A stretch of DNA of 39,882 bases, from positions 1-39,882 of IMG/VR virus record IMGVR_UViG_3300030419_006516. One strand, given 5' to 3'. Under the pieces are notes generated by a model. It worked only from the letters and a program-made list of their open reading frames with translations, was not told the DNA's origin and did not search any database. The stretch is from a virus. The translations under genes were made by a program, and so were the position numbers. This document shows positions 32,439-39,882 of the stretch, one piece after another. Every line of letters starts with the position of its first letter. Positions within the stretch are counted from its first letter, which is position 1.

Positions 32439-33452
32439 TTTAACGCCATGTATCTTCATTAAATCCTGCATACTTAAAGAACCGCCCTTTTTGGAAGCCT
32501 GCTCTGCAAGGCTGATTTTCTTAGTAGATTGACCTTCTTGCTTGTCAAGACCAAGCTTTTCCATCTCTTTATTGGTCGCTCCAACTATGGTAGTAGCGTC
32601 TTTATCTTGGCCGGAATCTACTAGGTGATCAGCGTTTCTGGCTCCTTCGTAGTACTCTATAAGCCCATCTGGGTCGTCATATAAGTAGTCAGGAGCAGGG
32701 TTTTTCGCGTTTTCCATTAGATTCATGTATTTTCTAGCGAAAGTAACCAACTCTGCCTGATGAAAAGTAAGTTCTACTATAGGTTTACCGTAAAAAACCT
32801 GAGGGTTTTTGTCGCAAAGAAAATAGAAATTTAAGAAAAAAGGAGAAACTGATATTCTTTTTATGTTATCAGAGCTGAATTTCTTCATTTTTTCATTATA
32901 TTGACTCTTTATTTTACTGACGGTTTCTACGTCTAAGTCTTCTATTTCTTCTGTAGATAAAAAAGGCTTATTATCCTTTCTTAAAGAAAATAAAATATAA
33001 TATTCTGATATTTTTTTATCAGCGTATAAATCACATGTCAAGCCTAGCAACTCTGATCTTAATAAGGATCTTCTGTATATTTTTGAACTAGCTTCTTCTA
33101 TTTTTTTTTGGACAGGTTTAATGTCTCTTTCAAGAACTAGTTTGTTTTTTGTTTGAATTAAATTTTCTAAATATGAATGGTGCTCATCTAGAAATTGTTC
33201 ATCAGCGTCTGTCCAAGACCCTTCTTTATTTAGGTCTATTAGTTTACTCTTTTCTGTTGGTAGCCCTTTTGATTCTGCTGTTGAGAAGTACTTGTGCCTA
33301 AGCAAATCTATACTTGCTGAGTCTAGGTTGTTTAAATGTCTTATTTCTATTTCTCCATAGGGGTCGACATTTATTAAACTCTGACCATTTATAATTTCTG
33401 CAAAAATTAATTTTAGATCAGCGCTTTTAACTTTTGATTTCTTCAAGGGCAA
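32436..33452 (-). CDS. Putative tail assembly chaperone (gpGT-like position) before the tape measure
   Basis: 338 residues if the TTG at 33452 is used. It lies directly upstream of the tape measure gene, where tailed phages encode the extended tail chaperone. The family is not recognised from motifs. The protein is charged and helical, with Lys/Glu-rich stretches (IEEASSKIYRRSLLRSELL) and a polar C-terminus ending in a short helix (LSMQDLMKIHGVK). The frame is open for only 40 bases upstream of the end of the previous gene and there is no ATG, so it is either started at TTG by coupling or made by a +1 (or -2) ribosomal shift from the 265-residue frame. No classic slippery heptamer is seen. 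The assignment rests on position. Confidence 0.6.
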   Translation of the reverse strand: MPLKKSKVKSADLKLIFAEIINGQSLINVDPYGEIEIRHLNNLDSASIDLLRHKYFSTAESKGLPTEKSKLIDLNKEGSWTDADEQFLDEHHSYLENLIQTKNKLVLERDIKPVQKKIEEASSKIYRRSLLRSELLGLTCDLYADKKISEYYILFSLRKDNKPFLSTEEIEDLDVETVSKIKSQYNEKMKKFSSDNIKRISVSPFFLNFYFLCDKNPQVFYGKPIVELTFHQAELVTFARKYMNLMENAKNPAPDYLYDDPDGLIEYYEGARNADHLVDSGQDKDATTIVGATNKEMEKLGLDKQEGQSTKKISLAEQASKKGGSLSMQDLMKIHGVK

Positions 33453-34224
33453 ACTGTAGTTCTCTGGTTATTTCTTCGTCAGCCCTTTTCGCTACGTTTT
33501 CGAAAGATTCTTGATCGCTTGCCGAACTATTGAACCAGAAGCTAATATAATATAAAAATTTAAACTTTACTTCCATGCTGAAAGCATCTGATGCGTAAGC
33601 CTCGTTCCATTCGTAGTAATCATTAATTCTTTCTTCCATTTTTTGTTCAGTTGTCCCCCAGACGGGAACTTCTGTATCATTAATAGGTTCAACTTCGTAA
33701 GAGAGGGTTAACACCCACCAAACTATAGACTTATTTCTAGCTCTACTTTCTGCTGTTTGGTTAAATAAAGAAGATTTGTTATTTTCAAATACTTGAATTT
33801 GCTGAAGGATAGAGTCCTTTTCTTTTTGTAAAACGTTGAGTTTATTTTTTTGAGCTTTGGTCAGCTTCTTAGTGGTGCCCTCTATTTTCGCTACTTCCTC
33901 CATAACGCCTCTTAAATCAGTATAAAGATCGTCATACGCTTTCTCTTCTGTTGTGGAAAGAAGTCCTCCGTCTTCTTCAAACCGTTTTCTAAGCATTGAC
34001 TCTGTTAGCATTCCAGCTTTGACAGCTCTGGCTAGTTCTACTCCGTAATATAAACTAGCTTCATCAATCATTGAATGAGAAGGCTTTCTTAAGAAGAACT
34101 TGCGGGGGACAAATTTTTTAACTTTTTTAGATTTAGTTGTAGTTGTCCCATCATCTTCGTGGATGACCTCTTCCTCTACGACTTCCTCTTCCTTTTCTAT
34201 AGTAAATTCGTACAGCTTTTTCAT
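33427..34224 (-). CDS. Putative tail assembly chaperone (gpG-like position)
   Basis: 265 residues. The first ~45 are acidic then basic (EKEEEVVEEEVIHEDD, then KSKKVKKFVPRKFFLRKP). The middle is a helical, coiled-coil-prone segment (TKKLTKAQKNKLNVLQKEKDS), and the end is Trp/Tyr-rich then acidic. Its location between the major tail protein and the tape measure, and its 26-base overlap with the next frame, are those of a tail chaperone pair. The start forms an ATGA overlap with the 89-residue gene. Sequence alone does not confirm the family. Confidence 0.6.
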   Translation of the reverse strand: MKKLYEFTIEKEEEVVEEEVIHEDDGTTTTKSKKVKKFVPRKFFLRKPSHSMIDEASLYYGVELARAVKAGMLTESMLRKRFEEDGGLLSTTEEKAYDDLYTDLRGVMEEVAKIEGTTKKLTKAQKNKLNVLQKEKDSILQQIQVFENNKSSLFNQTAESRARNKSIVWWVLTLSYEVEPINDTEVPVWGTTEQKMEERINDYYEWNEAYASDAFSMEVKFKFLYYISFWFNSSASDQESFENVAKRADEEITRELQFALEEIKS

Positions 34225-34490
34225 TCGTCTAAATTATAATCGTCTTTAATGGAAACATCTAATTTTTCTAAGTAATCTTCAATTTCTCGAATACAATCAT
34301 TACCTCCATCTAAGACTTTTTTTCTTACTCTACTATAAGAAGCTGAAGACATTTTTAAGAACCCTTGTTCCTGAAGGTCTTCCAGAATTATAAAAAAAGT
34401 TTTATAGAGATTTATAACTTTCCTATTTATTTGGAACTTTATAAACTCATCTAATTTCGAGTCTATACGTTTTTGATCATTTGAAGACAT
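34221..34490 (-). CDS. Small unknown protein at the head of the chaperone operon
   Basis: 89 residues, almost entirely helical and charged (KRIDSKLDEFIKFQINRKVI, YSRVRKKVLDGGNDC, IEDYLEKLD). The family is not recognised. It is the first gene after a strong terminator, preceded by a perfect TATAAT at 34503-34508, and is translationally coupled (ATGA) to the 265-residue chaperone candidate. A role in tail assembly is inferred from the operon only. Confidence 0.55.
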   Translation of the reverse strand: MSSNDQKRIDSKLDEFIKFQINRKVINLYKTFFIILEDLQEQGFLKMSSASYSRVRKKVLDGGNDCIREIEDYLEKLDVSIKDDYNLDE

Positions 34491-34502
34491 ACCTATATAC
34501 CT

Positions 34503-34508
34503 ATTATA
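34503..34508 (-). promoter_or_regulatory. Candidate -10 box for the chaperone / tape measure operon
   Basis: TATAAT on the minus strand, 12 bases ahead of the ATG at 34490 and just downstream of a terminator. The best -35 match at 17-bp spacing is poor. The short distance implies a very short leader. Confidence 0.4.
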
Positions 34509-34530
34509 CCTTTAACCTATTAAAATCTAC

Positions 34531-34568
34531 ACAAAAAAAAAGAAAAACCCCCGAAAATTCGGGGGTTT
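34531..34568 (-). terminator. Rho-independent terminator after the major tail protein gene
   Basis: Arms AAACCCCCGAA and TTCGGGGGTTT (11 bp each) with a 2-base loop at 34545-34568. On the minus strand a long run of T with a single C interruption follows. It stands 28 bases after the major tail protein stop and should separate abundant tube mRNA from the chaperone and tape measure genes. Confidence 0.9.
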
Positions 34569-34595
34569 GATAAAGAACTATATGGTATTGTAAGA

Positions 34596-36233
34596 TTACA
34601 AGGTCGTAGTCTCTGTCGGGAAGGCAGGTCTGCTAGTCTCAAGTTGAGAATCTATATTAGATGCAGTGACTCCCTTCATAAACAAGCCATTACCACTTTG
34701 GTTTGGCCCGCCAATTTGAGCAGAGAAGTCGAGAGTAACTCCCTTATTGTCTCCGATCGAAGAAGAGAATGACTCAGAATCTAGTTTTGCATTCTTAATT
34801 ATATAAGTAGCTACTGGAAGCCTACCGTCGAAGCTTCTAGTATCATGTGCACTGAAGCTGCCAACGCAATCAGCTGGAGCAGCCATTTCAATCGCGACAT
34901 CGTAACTTCTGTCACAGTTAATGATATCTGCCAAGTTACCTGTAGTAAGGTCGGCTAGAATTGCATCAACAGAAAGAGAGACATTTACCGGAAAGTCAAT
35001 TTCTCTAGAATAAGCATATTTAACTCCGAGCCTTTGCAGAGGAGTCCGAGACAATCCAAAGTCTAGTGAGAAACTTTGAATGTGAGCTGCTGTTACTTCT
35101 CCACCTAGCTCCTCATCTGCCTGTTCTCGTTTGTAACCAGATTGAGTCGGAAGCTCGACACCCGGTACATCGGGATCTTTGAACGAAGATGAACCATCTG
35201 TAGCCCCTGCTCCAGAGAAACCGCTAAGGGCAACTTGCCCTCCTTTTTGGACTTGCCTGAAATACATTCTTATATCTCCCGGACGGAGAGTTGAAAGGTT
35301 CAATAGTCCAGAAGCATCAACTCCTGCGTGTCCGCTAGCTGTTGGCAAGAAGAATACTCCAGCACTCTTTTGTCCATCAACAGGGTTAACAGATGGAAGC
35401 CTGACTCCAGAGTTTCTCCATTCAGAACCATCGCCACCTGCACCGGCCCCAGCGCCGTGAGTGTAGAAACCGCTCCAGCCTTCCTCTGAAAAGCCTTGTG
35501 TGCCCGCGTCTCCTGAATTAAAAGCAATCTTTGTGCCGCCAGCATCGTAAAGGACAGGAACTCCAGAAAATGAAGCCGTAGCGCCTCCGATAGCACCTTC
35601 AGCACCAGTAGCTCTTGATCTCCAAGAGTTTCGGTAGTCATCAGTGCCGACGCCTGAATGACTCATAACTAAACCGCTATTGAAATTCATGTTCAGAGCC
35701 TCTACGCCTACGCTAGCCGTTGGGAGACCTCCAACAGAAGCATCAACACTATAAGAGGTTAAGAAGCCATTACCTATACCGATAATACTCTTCTTTCTGT
35801 TATCCTCATCATTGATCGCGTCTATACCTTCTGCGGATGTTTGAATAAAATAGTTTCTTTGGTCTTTAGTTCCGTCTAGGTAGAATTTTACTGCGGTAGT
35901 TAGACCTTCTCCATCTCCAAATGGATCTGCGCCATGGGCGTTACCTGTGTTACCAATGTTAAAACCTAAGAAATCTTCATTAGCGAAGTTAGCCAAGTAG
36001 TAGCTGAAATCTAGAGATACAGTTGGCGTATCGCTAATGATCCTATCAATTGCAGCCAATTCACCAAATTGATTAATATCAGTTCTAGCGACGTTAAAGC
36101 TGTAATTTGCATTTTGGACGCGGTGTAGCTGCTTAATGCTATTGACACCCTCGTCTTGTTCGTAGCAGTTTTTACCGACTTTTTGGCCAGCGAAAAGTGC
36201 CTCTGAGTTATAAATTACTCTATTTCTTGCCAT
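34596..36233 (-). CDS. Major tail (tube) protein candidate
   Basis: 545 residues, large for a tube protein. Two tube-like units flank a Gly/Ala/Ser-rich central region. Unit 1 (about 45-190): SLDFSYYLANF, GNGFLTSYSVDASVGG. Unit 2 (about 385-540): IQSFSLDFGLSRTPLQRLGVK, DFPVNVSLSVDA. The same lines occur in three proteins at 14.4-17.0 kb. The centre (about 200-380) may be a surface decoration domain. Its place between the tail terminator candidate and the chaperones/tape measure is that of the major tail protein. AAGGA lies upstream of the ATG, and a strong terminator follows, fitting high expression. The tube identity is inferred from position and paralogy, as no database match was possible. 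Confidence 0.72.
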   Translation of the reverse strand: MARNRVIYNSEALFAGQKVGKNCYEQDEGVNSIKQLHRVQNANYSFNVARTDINQFGELAAIDRIISDTPTVSLDFSYYLANFANEDFLGFNIGNTGNAHGADPFGDGEGLTTAVKFYLDGTKDQRNYFIQTSAEGIDAINDEDNRKKSIIGIGNGFLTSYSVDASVGGLPTASVGVEALNMNFNSGLVMSHSGVGTDDYRNSWRSRATGAEGAIGGATASFSGVPVLYDAGGTKIAFNSGDAGTQGFSEEGWSGFYTHGAGAGAGGDGSEWRNSGVRLPSVNPVDGQKSAGVFFLPTASGHAGVDASGLLNLSTLRPGDIRMYFRQVQKGGQVALSGFSGAGATDGSSSFKDPDVPGVELPTQSGYKREQADEELGGEVTAAHIQSFSLDFGLSRTPLQRLGVKYAYSREIDFPVNVSLSVDAILADLTTGNLADIINCDRSYDVAIEMAAPADCVGSFSAHDTRSFDGRLPVATYIIKNAKLDSESFSSSIGDNKGVTLDFSAQIGGPNQSGNGLFMKGVTASNIDSQLETSRPAFPTETTTL

Positions 36234-36259
36234 AATAGTTTAATCCTTTATTTGTCATG

Positions 36260-36265
36260 ATTACA
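36260..36265 (-). promoter_or_regulatory. Candidate -10 box (TGTAAT) before the major tail protein gene
   Basis: TGTAAT on the minus strand, 26 bases ahead of the ATG at 36233, in the 64-base gap after the preceding gene. It shares the TGTAAT core of the TAGTGTAATT elements but not their TAG. A 6-bp pair (GGTCTT / AAGACC) with a long loop spans this gap; no T-tract follows it. Confidence 0.3.
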
Positions 36266-36297
36266 TTTTTTTTAGGTCTTTGTGAAATTAAATATTA

Positions 36298-37179
36298 CTA
36301 AGACCCTCTAGGGTAACGATAAGCTATAGCTTCAAAGTCAATCATACCGAAAAATATATCCGGATTATTGTTTGAAACCTCTGACCCTAACCTATCTGTC
36401 GTAGAAACCGCTACCTCATTAACATAAAGCCTATCTATTACGCCCTTACCGTCTATTACACCGGTATAGTTGAAATTTGTATGATTTTTATAGCCTCCGA
36501 ATACGTTAAATGGATTTTCGCTAGACTTAAGCATAGCTACATGAGTTTGAACTTTATCTCTAAATATCGAACCAATTCCATCTAAATCAAACTGAGAATC
36601 AGCTAAAACAAGCACTCTAATATCCATTATTGTTTGATCCATTCCGGCAAAAGTGAACCCTTCGTTTCGGCTTCCTTTATTAAGGACAAAGCATACTGGA
36701 TAAGTAACTTCCTTAGGAGCTAAGCCTGAAACAGACTGAATCACATCAGAAGAAAGCTTGTATTTTGTTTCAAAAAGTAGTTTTTCCTCTGATTCGCTAG
36801 ATAAGTATGTAGAAAAATCCTTTACAGAATAGACGGAAGTTATTGTGTCTGTCTGCCCAGAGACAAAGTTTACAGTCCCATTGCTGTAGTCTATGTCCCT
36901 AAAAGCATCGTAAGCGTCAGGGCCATTTGTTCCAGACGGGGTAATAAAATCTCCTCCTAGATAAACCCCAGTGGGTATATAATCTGTTGCTCCAGTTATA
37001 GAATGATCTGCAACTATTTGTTTGTACGGCAAGGCATAACTATAATAACCATCATATTGGTCATAAATATCATAATATTGGCCTGACGTATTCGTATAAG
37101 CTTCTCCTTTTAACAATAAAGTATGGTCAAACCATAAAAGGAAGCTTTGCATTACTTGATGGTCAAATTGGCCTTTCAT
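36298..37179 (-). CDS. Tail terminator / tail completion candidate
   Basis: 293 residues, beta-rich with Tyr-rich stretches (YYDIYDQYDGYYSYALPYK). The C-terminal half has VTYPVCFVLNKGSRNEGF, TIMDIRVLVLADSQFDLDG and DIFFGMIDFEAIAYRYP, an alternating strand-helix pattern that fits small phage proteins capping the tail tube. The family is not recognised with certainty. The gene lies between the neck protein and the major tail protein, where the tail terminator is normally found, and starts 2 bases after the neck gene. The function is positional inference. Confidence 0.5.
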   Translation of the reverse strand: MKGQFDHQVMQSFLLWFDHTLLLKGEAYTNTSGQYYDIYDQYDGYYSYALPYKQIVADHSITGATDYIPTGVYLGGDFITPSGTNGPDAYDAFRDIDYSNGTVNFVSGQTDTITSVYSVKDFSTYLSSESEEKLLFETKYKLSSDVIQSVSGLAPKEVTYPVCFVLNKGSRNEGFTFAGMDQTIMDIRVLVLADSQFDLDGIGSIFRDKVQTHVAMLKSSENPFNVFGGYKNHTNFNYTGVIDGKGVIDRLYVNEVAVSTTDRLGSEVSNNNPDIFFGMIDFEAIAYRYPRGS

Positions 37180-37181
37180 TA

Positions 37182-37820
37182 TTAAACTTTTCTAGCTCCG
37201 GTTAAATCTTTCTGAAACTCTCTATATAAAGAGGAAAGGTATGATTGATTTTGAAAACGCCCTGAGCGAACTTTTTGTTTTTTAGACAGAAAAGCTCCTC
37301 CTGACCGACTGCCTTTCCTGTAACCCCTTAACAAAAATTGAAAACCTGAAACTCCAAACTCTACAGCTTTTATCCAACTTCTCGAAGTCCATCTCATTGG
37401 GGTCCTGTCATATATCTCTTCCATTTGTGGCATTTTAACACGATGAGTATATATTATACCCTTGGGGGATGTTTTTACTCTATAGTTTTTTAAAAGGACT
37501 ATATATTTCGTCAGCATGATTCTTAGCGATTCAGCCGGGTCATCGCCATCACGAAAGCCTAAAAACGCAAACAAGTTACTAACTCCCCCTAATGGTCCTC
37601 CGGGGAAATTCATTCCCGGGGAATCTGCGCCTGCGTACATTTGTTGAGTTATTGGGTGATTTTCGAACGCTTCCAAAAAAGCCTCCTTTTTATTTTCGAA
37701 ATTAGAATTTATAATAGGAAAAACAGATTTATGAAAAGCTCTAGAAGATTTTTTAACATCTTTAATAAAAGATTTAGTATCTATTTTCATTCTTTTAAAT
37801 TTTACTCCTCCTCTTGCCAT
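37182..37820 (-). CDS. Neck / tail completion protein candidate (HK97 gp10-like position)
   Basis: 212 residues, very basic, especially at the ends (ARGGVKFKRMKID, RKGSRSGGAFLSKKQKVRSG). The N-terminal third is helical (FIKDVKKSSRAFHKSVFP). The C-terminal part has MRWTSRSWIKAVEFGVSGFQFL. Proteins of this kind and length next to head-closure genes are often the HK97 gp10-like tail completion protein. The call rests on position and composition. It starts 1 base after the stop of the previous gene. Confidence 0.5.
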   Translation of the reverse strand: MARGGVKFKRMKIDTKSFIKDVKKSSRAFHKSVFPIINSNFENKKEAFLEAFENHPITQQMYAGADSPGMNFPGGPLGGVSNLFAFLGFRDGDDPAESLRIMLTKYIVLLKNYRVKTSPKGIIYTHRVKMPQMEEIYDRTPMRWTSRSWIKAVEFGVSGFQFLLRGYRKGSRSGGAFLSKKQKVRSGRFQNQSYLSSLYREFQKDLTGARKV

Positions 37821-37821
37821 T

Positions 37822-38277
37822 TTATTTACTATGTTTTAAAGGAAAAATATAAAATTTTAATCCTAAATAATTTTGTACTCTTTCATCTCCTACTATATTA
37901 AAAGTATTCTCATCAAAAGTTAATTTTAAAGTTTTACCATTTTGTTTTATAAACTTTCTGGCATCTGATTCTACTTTTATTTCAGCGTCTCCGTCAGAAA
38001 ACCTATGGCGGACATCTCCTTCTGATAACATATCCGCCGATTGATTTCCTCGATAAGTTACTATTCCTTGATATACTCCAGATACATGAGTATTTGTAAA
38101 ATGAATTTCTTTTTGTCTTTTTGTATACCCATAATAAGATAATTTCGTTGTAGTATCGCTAGTAGCGGTCCGAGTAGGTTCCTTAAAAACAGTAAAAGTC
38201 TCCTTAAAGGTATCAAAATGATCCTTCAAAGCTCCCGTAAGGTATGCTTTTCCTGTAGCTGGAACTAAACTAGCCAT
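37822..38277 (-). CDS. Head closure / head-tail joining protein candidate
   Basis: 151 residues, beta-rich and compact (IVTYRGNQSADMLSEGD, LKLTFDENTFNIVGD, LGLKFYIFPLKHSK). No family is recognised with confidence. Its place after the connector candidate and before the neck candidate matches the head stopper of siphoviruses. Its start shares bases with the stop of the preceding gene at 38277. Confidence 0.45.
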   Translation of the reverse strand: MASLVPATGKAYLTGALKDHFDTFKETFTVFKEPTRTATSDTTTKLSYYGYTKRQKEIHFTNTHVSGVYQGIVTYRGNQSADMLSEGDVRHRFSDGDAEIKVESDARKFIKQNGKTLKLTFDENTFNIVGDERVQNYLGLKFYIFPLKHSK

Positions 38278-38792
38278 TAATATCTAATTCTGTTAAACTG
38301 TATTTGAGTATAAGTAGGAGAACCTTCGACCGTATCGTCTCCAGCAACTTGCAAAGGCAGAAACTCGAATTTCTTATATCCAGCTATAAGGTGTTGAAGT
38401 TCTTCGTATTCTAGCCTTCTAGCTTGAGCATAAGTCTTGCTAAGCTCGTTTTTGTTGACTTTTTTTACTGTTGCTCCGTCAGAACTAACTTCTATTGTAG
38501 GGTCGCTGGCGGCAGCTCCTAAAGTTTCTCTTAACTTAATGGCGTAGTAATGAACCATATACATTTTTTTCAATATAGCCTTTTCTTCTCTGCCTATTTG
38601 AACATCCACGCTAGAATCGCTATGATATTGCTCTATTTCCAGAGTAGAATCATTAATCTTAAAGACTTTATCGATATAGTTATTTAAGGCTCCGACATTT
38701 GAACGAACCCAAAAAGCTATTGCAGGTATACTTAGGCTACTAGGCTCACCAAGTTCCAAATATATTTCTTGTGCTATGTCTACTACCTTCAC
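38277..38792 (-). CDS. Head-tail connector (adaptor) candidate
   Basis: 171 residues from a GTG at 38792. Mainly helical: VVDIAQEIYLELGEPSSLSI at the N-terminus, AIAFWVRSNVGALNNYIDKV, then a long helix (EEKAILKKMYMVHYYAIKL). This is the shape of the four-helix connector proteins that dock under the portal. The end is beta-rich. It is the first gene of the neck/tail operon in the window. No ATG alternative lies upstream, and the intergenic region holds the TAGTGTAA-type element 9 bases before the GTG. The function is inferred from helix pattern and order. Confidence 0.5.
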   Translation of the reverse strand: MKVVDIAQEIYLELGEPSSLSIPAIAFWVRSNVGALNNYIDKVFKINDSTLEIEQYHSDSSVDVQIGREEKAILKKMYMVHYYAIKLRETLGAAASDPTIEVSSDGATVKKVNKNELSKTYAQARRLEYEELQHLIAGYKKFEFLPLQVAGDDTVEGSPTYTQIQFNRIRY

Positions 38793-38801
38793 GTTACAAA
38801 G

Positions 38802-38811
38802 AATTACACTT
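38802..38811 (-). promoter_or_regulatory. AAGTGTAATT element before the connector gene
   Basis: One mismatch from TAGTGTAATT, 9 bases before the GTG at 38792 in the 56-base gap after the collagen/S74 gene. The gap also has a run of T (38834-38840 region, minus strand) but no clear hairpin. A promoter for the neck operon is plausible. Confidence 0.4.
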
Positions 38812-38848
38812 ATTAAAAAGGAACGATAGTAAAAAAAGATAGATTTTA

Positions 38849-39882
38849 TTAGTCTAGATTAGATACCTGAGTTTTTAAATCTTCAATTTTGCTATCCAAT
38901 TCTTGTAAGGCCTGCACAAAGACCCCCGCCATTCTCTCATAAGATACGGTCATAAAGTCTGGTATATCCCCTGACGGGCCAGAAGCAGAGCCACTTTGCA
39001 CAAGTTCTGGGTAAACAGAATGAACATTTTGAGCAGACAAACCAATCCTTCTGTCGTCCCCGTATATTTCATGGGGAGGAGCATCTGCTGTCCAATCGAA
39101 ATAAAAGCCTGACAGGCTATTTATCCCACTTATAGCATTAGTTAAAACCTCTACGTGTTCTTTATATCTTATATCTGAGCCTGTTCCAGATGGGCCTTGA
39201 GGGCCAGTAGGACCTGTTGGACCTCTTGGGCCTGTTGGACCTGTGTTGCCTGAGTTGCCTTGAGGTCCTGTGGGGCCAGTTGGGCCTGTTCCAGATGGAC
39301 CTTGGTTTCCTTGAGGGCCTTGAGCTCCTGTTGGGCCAGTAGACCCTGTTGGGCCTGTGTTGCCTTGGGGGCCTGTATTTCCTTGAGGACCTTGAGCTCC
39401 TGTTGGGCCAGTAGACCCTGTTGGGCCTGTGTTGCCTTGGGGGCCTGTATTTCCTTGAGGACCTGTATTTCCTTGAGCTCCTTGAGGGCCTGTTGCTCCT
39501 GTTGGGCCAGTAGATCCTGTTGACCCTGTGCTACCTTGGGGACCTGTATTTCCTTGAGGACCTGTATTTCCTTGAGCGCCTTGAGGGCCAGTTGCTCCTG
39601 TTGGGCCTTGAGGGCCAGTTGCCCCTGAAGTTCCTGAGGTTCCAGAGGTTCCTGAAGGGCCTTGATTTCCTTGAGGGCCAGTATTTCCTTGAGGACCTGT
39701 GCCTCCTTGAGGGCCTGTTGCTCCTGTTGGGCCAGTAGATCCTGTTGACCCTGTGTTACCTTGGGGACCTGTATTTCCTTGAGGACCAGTTGCTCCTGAA
39801 GTTCCTGAGGTTCCAGAGGTTCCTGAAGGGCCTTGATTTCCTTGAGGGCCAGTATTTCCTTGAGGACCTGTGCCTCCTTGAG
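38849..39882 (-). CDS. Collagen-like tail fibre with C-terminal S74 self-cleaving chaperone, 3' part
   Basis: The frame runs open from the right edge to the TAA at 38849; the N-terminus is missing. About 233 residues of Gly-X-Y ([18 protein letters not shown], with short GTSGTSG modules) lead straight into a ~109-residue domain starting [13 protein letters not shown]. This is the peptidase S74 / intramolecular chaperone signature: Ser-Asp at the self-cleavage point and Lys five residues after the Ser. Downstream are [18 protein letters not shown] and the closing coiled coil ([19 protein letters not shown]). The domain trimerises fibres and is then cleaved off, leaving a collagen-like shaft. 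One two-residue break (GTG) interrupts the array. Any shorter frame starting at 39040 is only the tail of this gene. Confidence 0.92.
   Translation of the reverse strand, partial: QGGTGPQGNTGPQGNQGPSGTSGTSGTSGATGPQGNTGPQGNTGSTGSTGPTGATGPQGGTGPQGNTGPQGNQGPSGTSGTSGTSGATGPQGPTGATGPQGAQGNTGPQGNTGPQGSTGSTGSTGPTGATGPQGAQGNTGPQGNTGPQGNTGPTGSTGPTGAQGPQGNTGPQGNTGPTGSTGPTGAQGPQGNQGPSGTGPTGPTGPQGNSGNTGPTGPRGPTGPTGPQGPSGTGSDIRYKEHVEVLTNAISGINSLSGFYFDWTADAPPHEIYGDDRRIGLSAQNVHSVYPELVQSGSASGPSGDIPDFMTVSYERMAGVFVQALQELDSKIEDLKTQVSNLD
39624..39711. repeat. 88-bp direct repeat, copy 1
   Basis: Identical to 39795-39882, offset 171 bp (19 collagen triplets). The second copy ends exactly at the window edge. Confidence 0.85.
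39795..39882. repeat. 88-bp direct repeat, copy 2 (cut by the window edge)
   Basis: Exact copy of 39624-39711 up to the last base of the window. The repeat may continue outside. Confidence 0.85.

Larger units (their letters stand above)
39182..39882 (-). repeat. Collagen-like GXY coding repeat array (right)
   Basis: A 9-base periodicity with Gly at every third codon on the minus strand runs to the window edge. It is richer in GPQGNT and GPTGST and poorer in Ser than the left array. It shares the module [14 protein letters not shown] with the left end, using different synonymous codons. Confidence 0.9.

Noticed and set aside
33427-33470. Lambda-type -1 slippery frameshift in the chaperone overlap
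   Set aside because: The frames differ by +1, and no XXXYYYZ heptamer in the right phase was found.
34596-36233. Major capsid protein as an alternative for the 545-residue gene
   Set aside because: Its lines match the tube-like paralogues at 14.4-17.0 kb, and it sits after the neck genes and before the chaperones.
1-39882. A simple circular 39.9-kb genome with one collagen gene across the ends
   Set aside because: Joining the ends shifts the frame by two bases, and no capsid, portal, terminase or replication genes are present. Kept only as an assembly question.

Overview
The window is an AT-rich piece of a tailed-phage (Caudoviricetes) genome that carries almost the whole virion tail programme of a long-tailed siphovirus and a sugar-modification cassette. 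The lambda-type tail-tip set M-L-K-I-J, with an Fe-S gpL and a JAB+NlpC/P60 gpK, points to a Gram-negative host. So do the heptosyltransferase-type enzymes, since ADP-heptose is a Gram-negative metabolite. No terminase, portal, capsid, replication gene, integrase or tRNA was seen, so this is part of a larger genome. Both window ends lie inside collagen-like repeat arrays, as expected if an assembly stopped at unresolved repeats.

Layout. (1) 1-1644, minus: 5' part of a Ser/Thr-rich collagen-like fibre gene running off the left edge. (2) 1654-9664, minus: a tightly overlapping six-gene sugar cassette. In transcription order it encodes a HAD phosphatase, a three-module glycosyltransferase, an O-carbamoyltransferase, a protein resembling half of a TibC heptosyltransferase, a GT-B glycosyltransferase and a complete TibC/Aah-type protein O-heptosyltransferase. 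The collagen-like gene follows directly. (3) 9701-17039, minus: two tail-tube-like proteins, then a 1655-residue protein with a tube-like N-terminus and about ten IPT/TIG-like repeats, then a small TIG protein. (4) 17101-26075, plus: gpM, gpL, a stand-alone JAB protein, gpK, gpI, gpJ and an unknown coiled-coil protein. (5) 26077-38792, minus: connector and neck genes, tail terminator candidate, major tail protein, terminator, three chaperone-region genes and a 2110-residue tape measure. (6) 38849-39882, minus: 3' part of a second collagen-like fibre ending in an S74 self-cleaving chaperone domain.

How it fits together. Blocks 5, 4 and 3 together give the canonical siphovirus order (neck, tube, chaperones, tape measure, M, L, K, I, J, fibres), except that block 4 is inverted as a unit. 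The tape measure predicts a tail of roughly 300 nm. The most striking features are the sugar cassette beside a Ser/Thr-rich collagen fibre, which suggests phage-encoded glycosylation and carbamoylation of virion fibres, and a four-member family of tail-tube-like paralogues, one fused to a long TIG array. A recurrent TAGTGTAAWT element lies just ahead of several start codons and may be a phage promoter.
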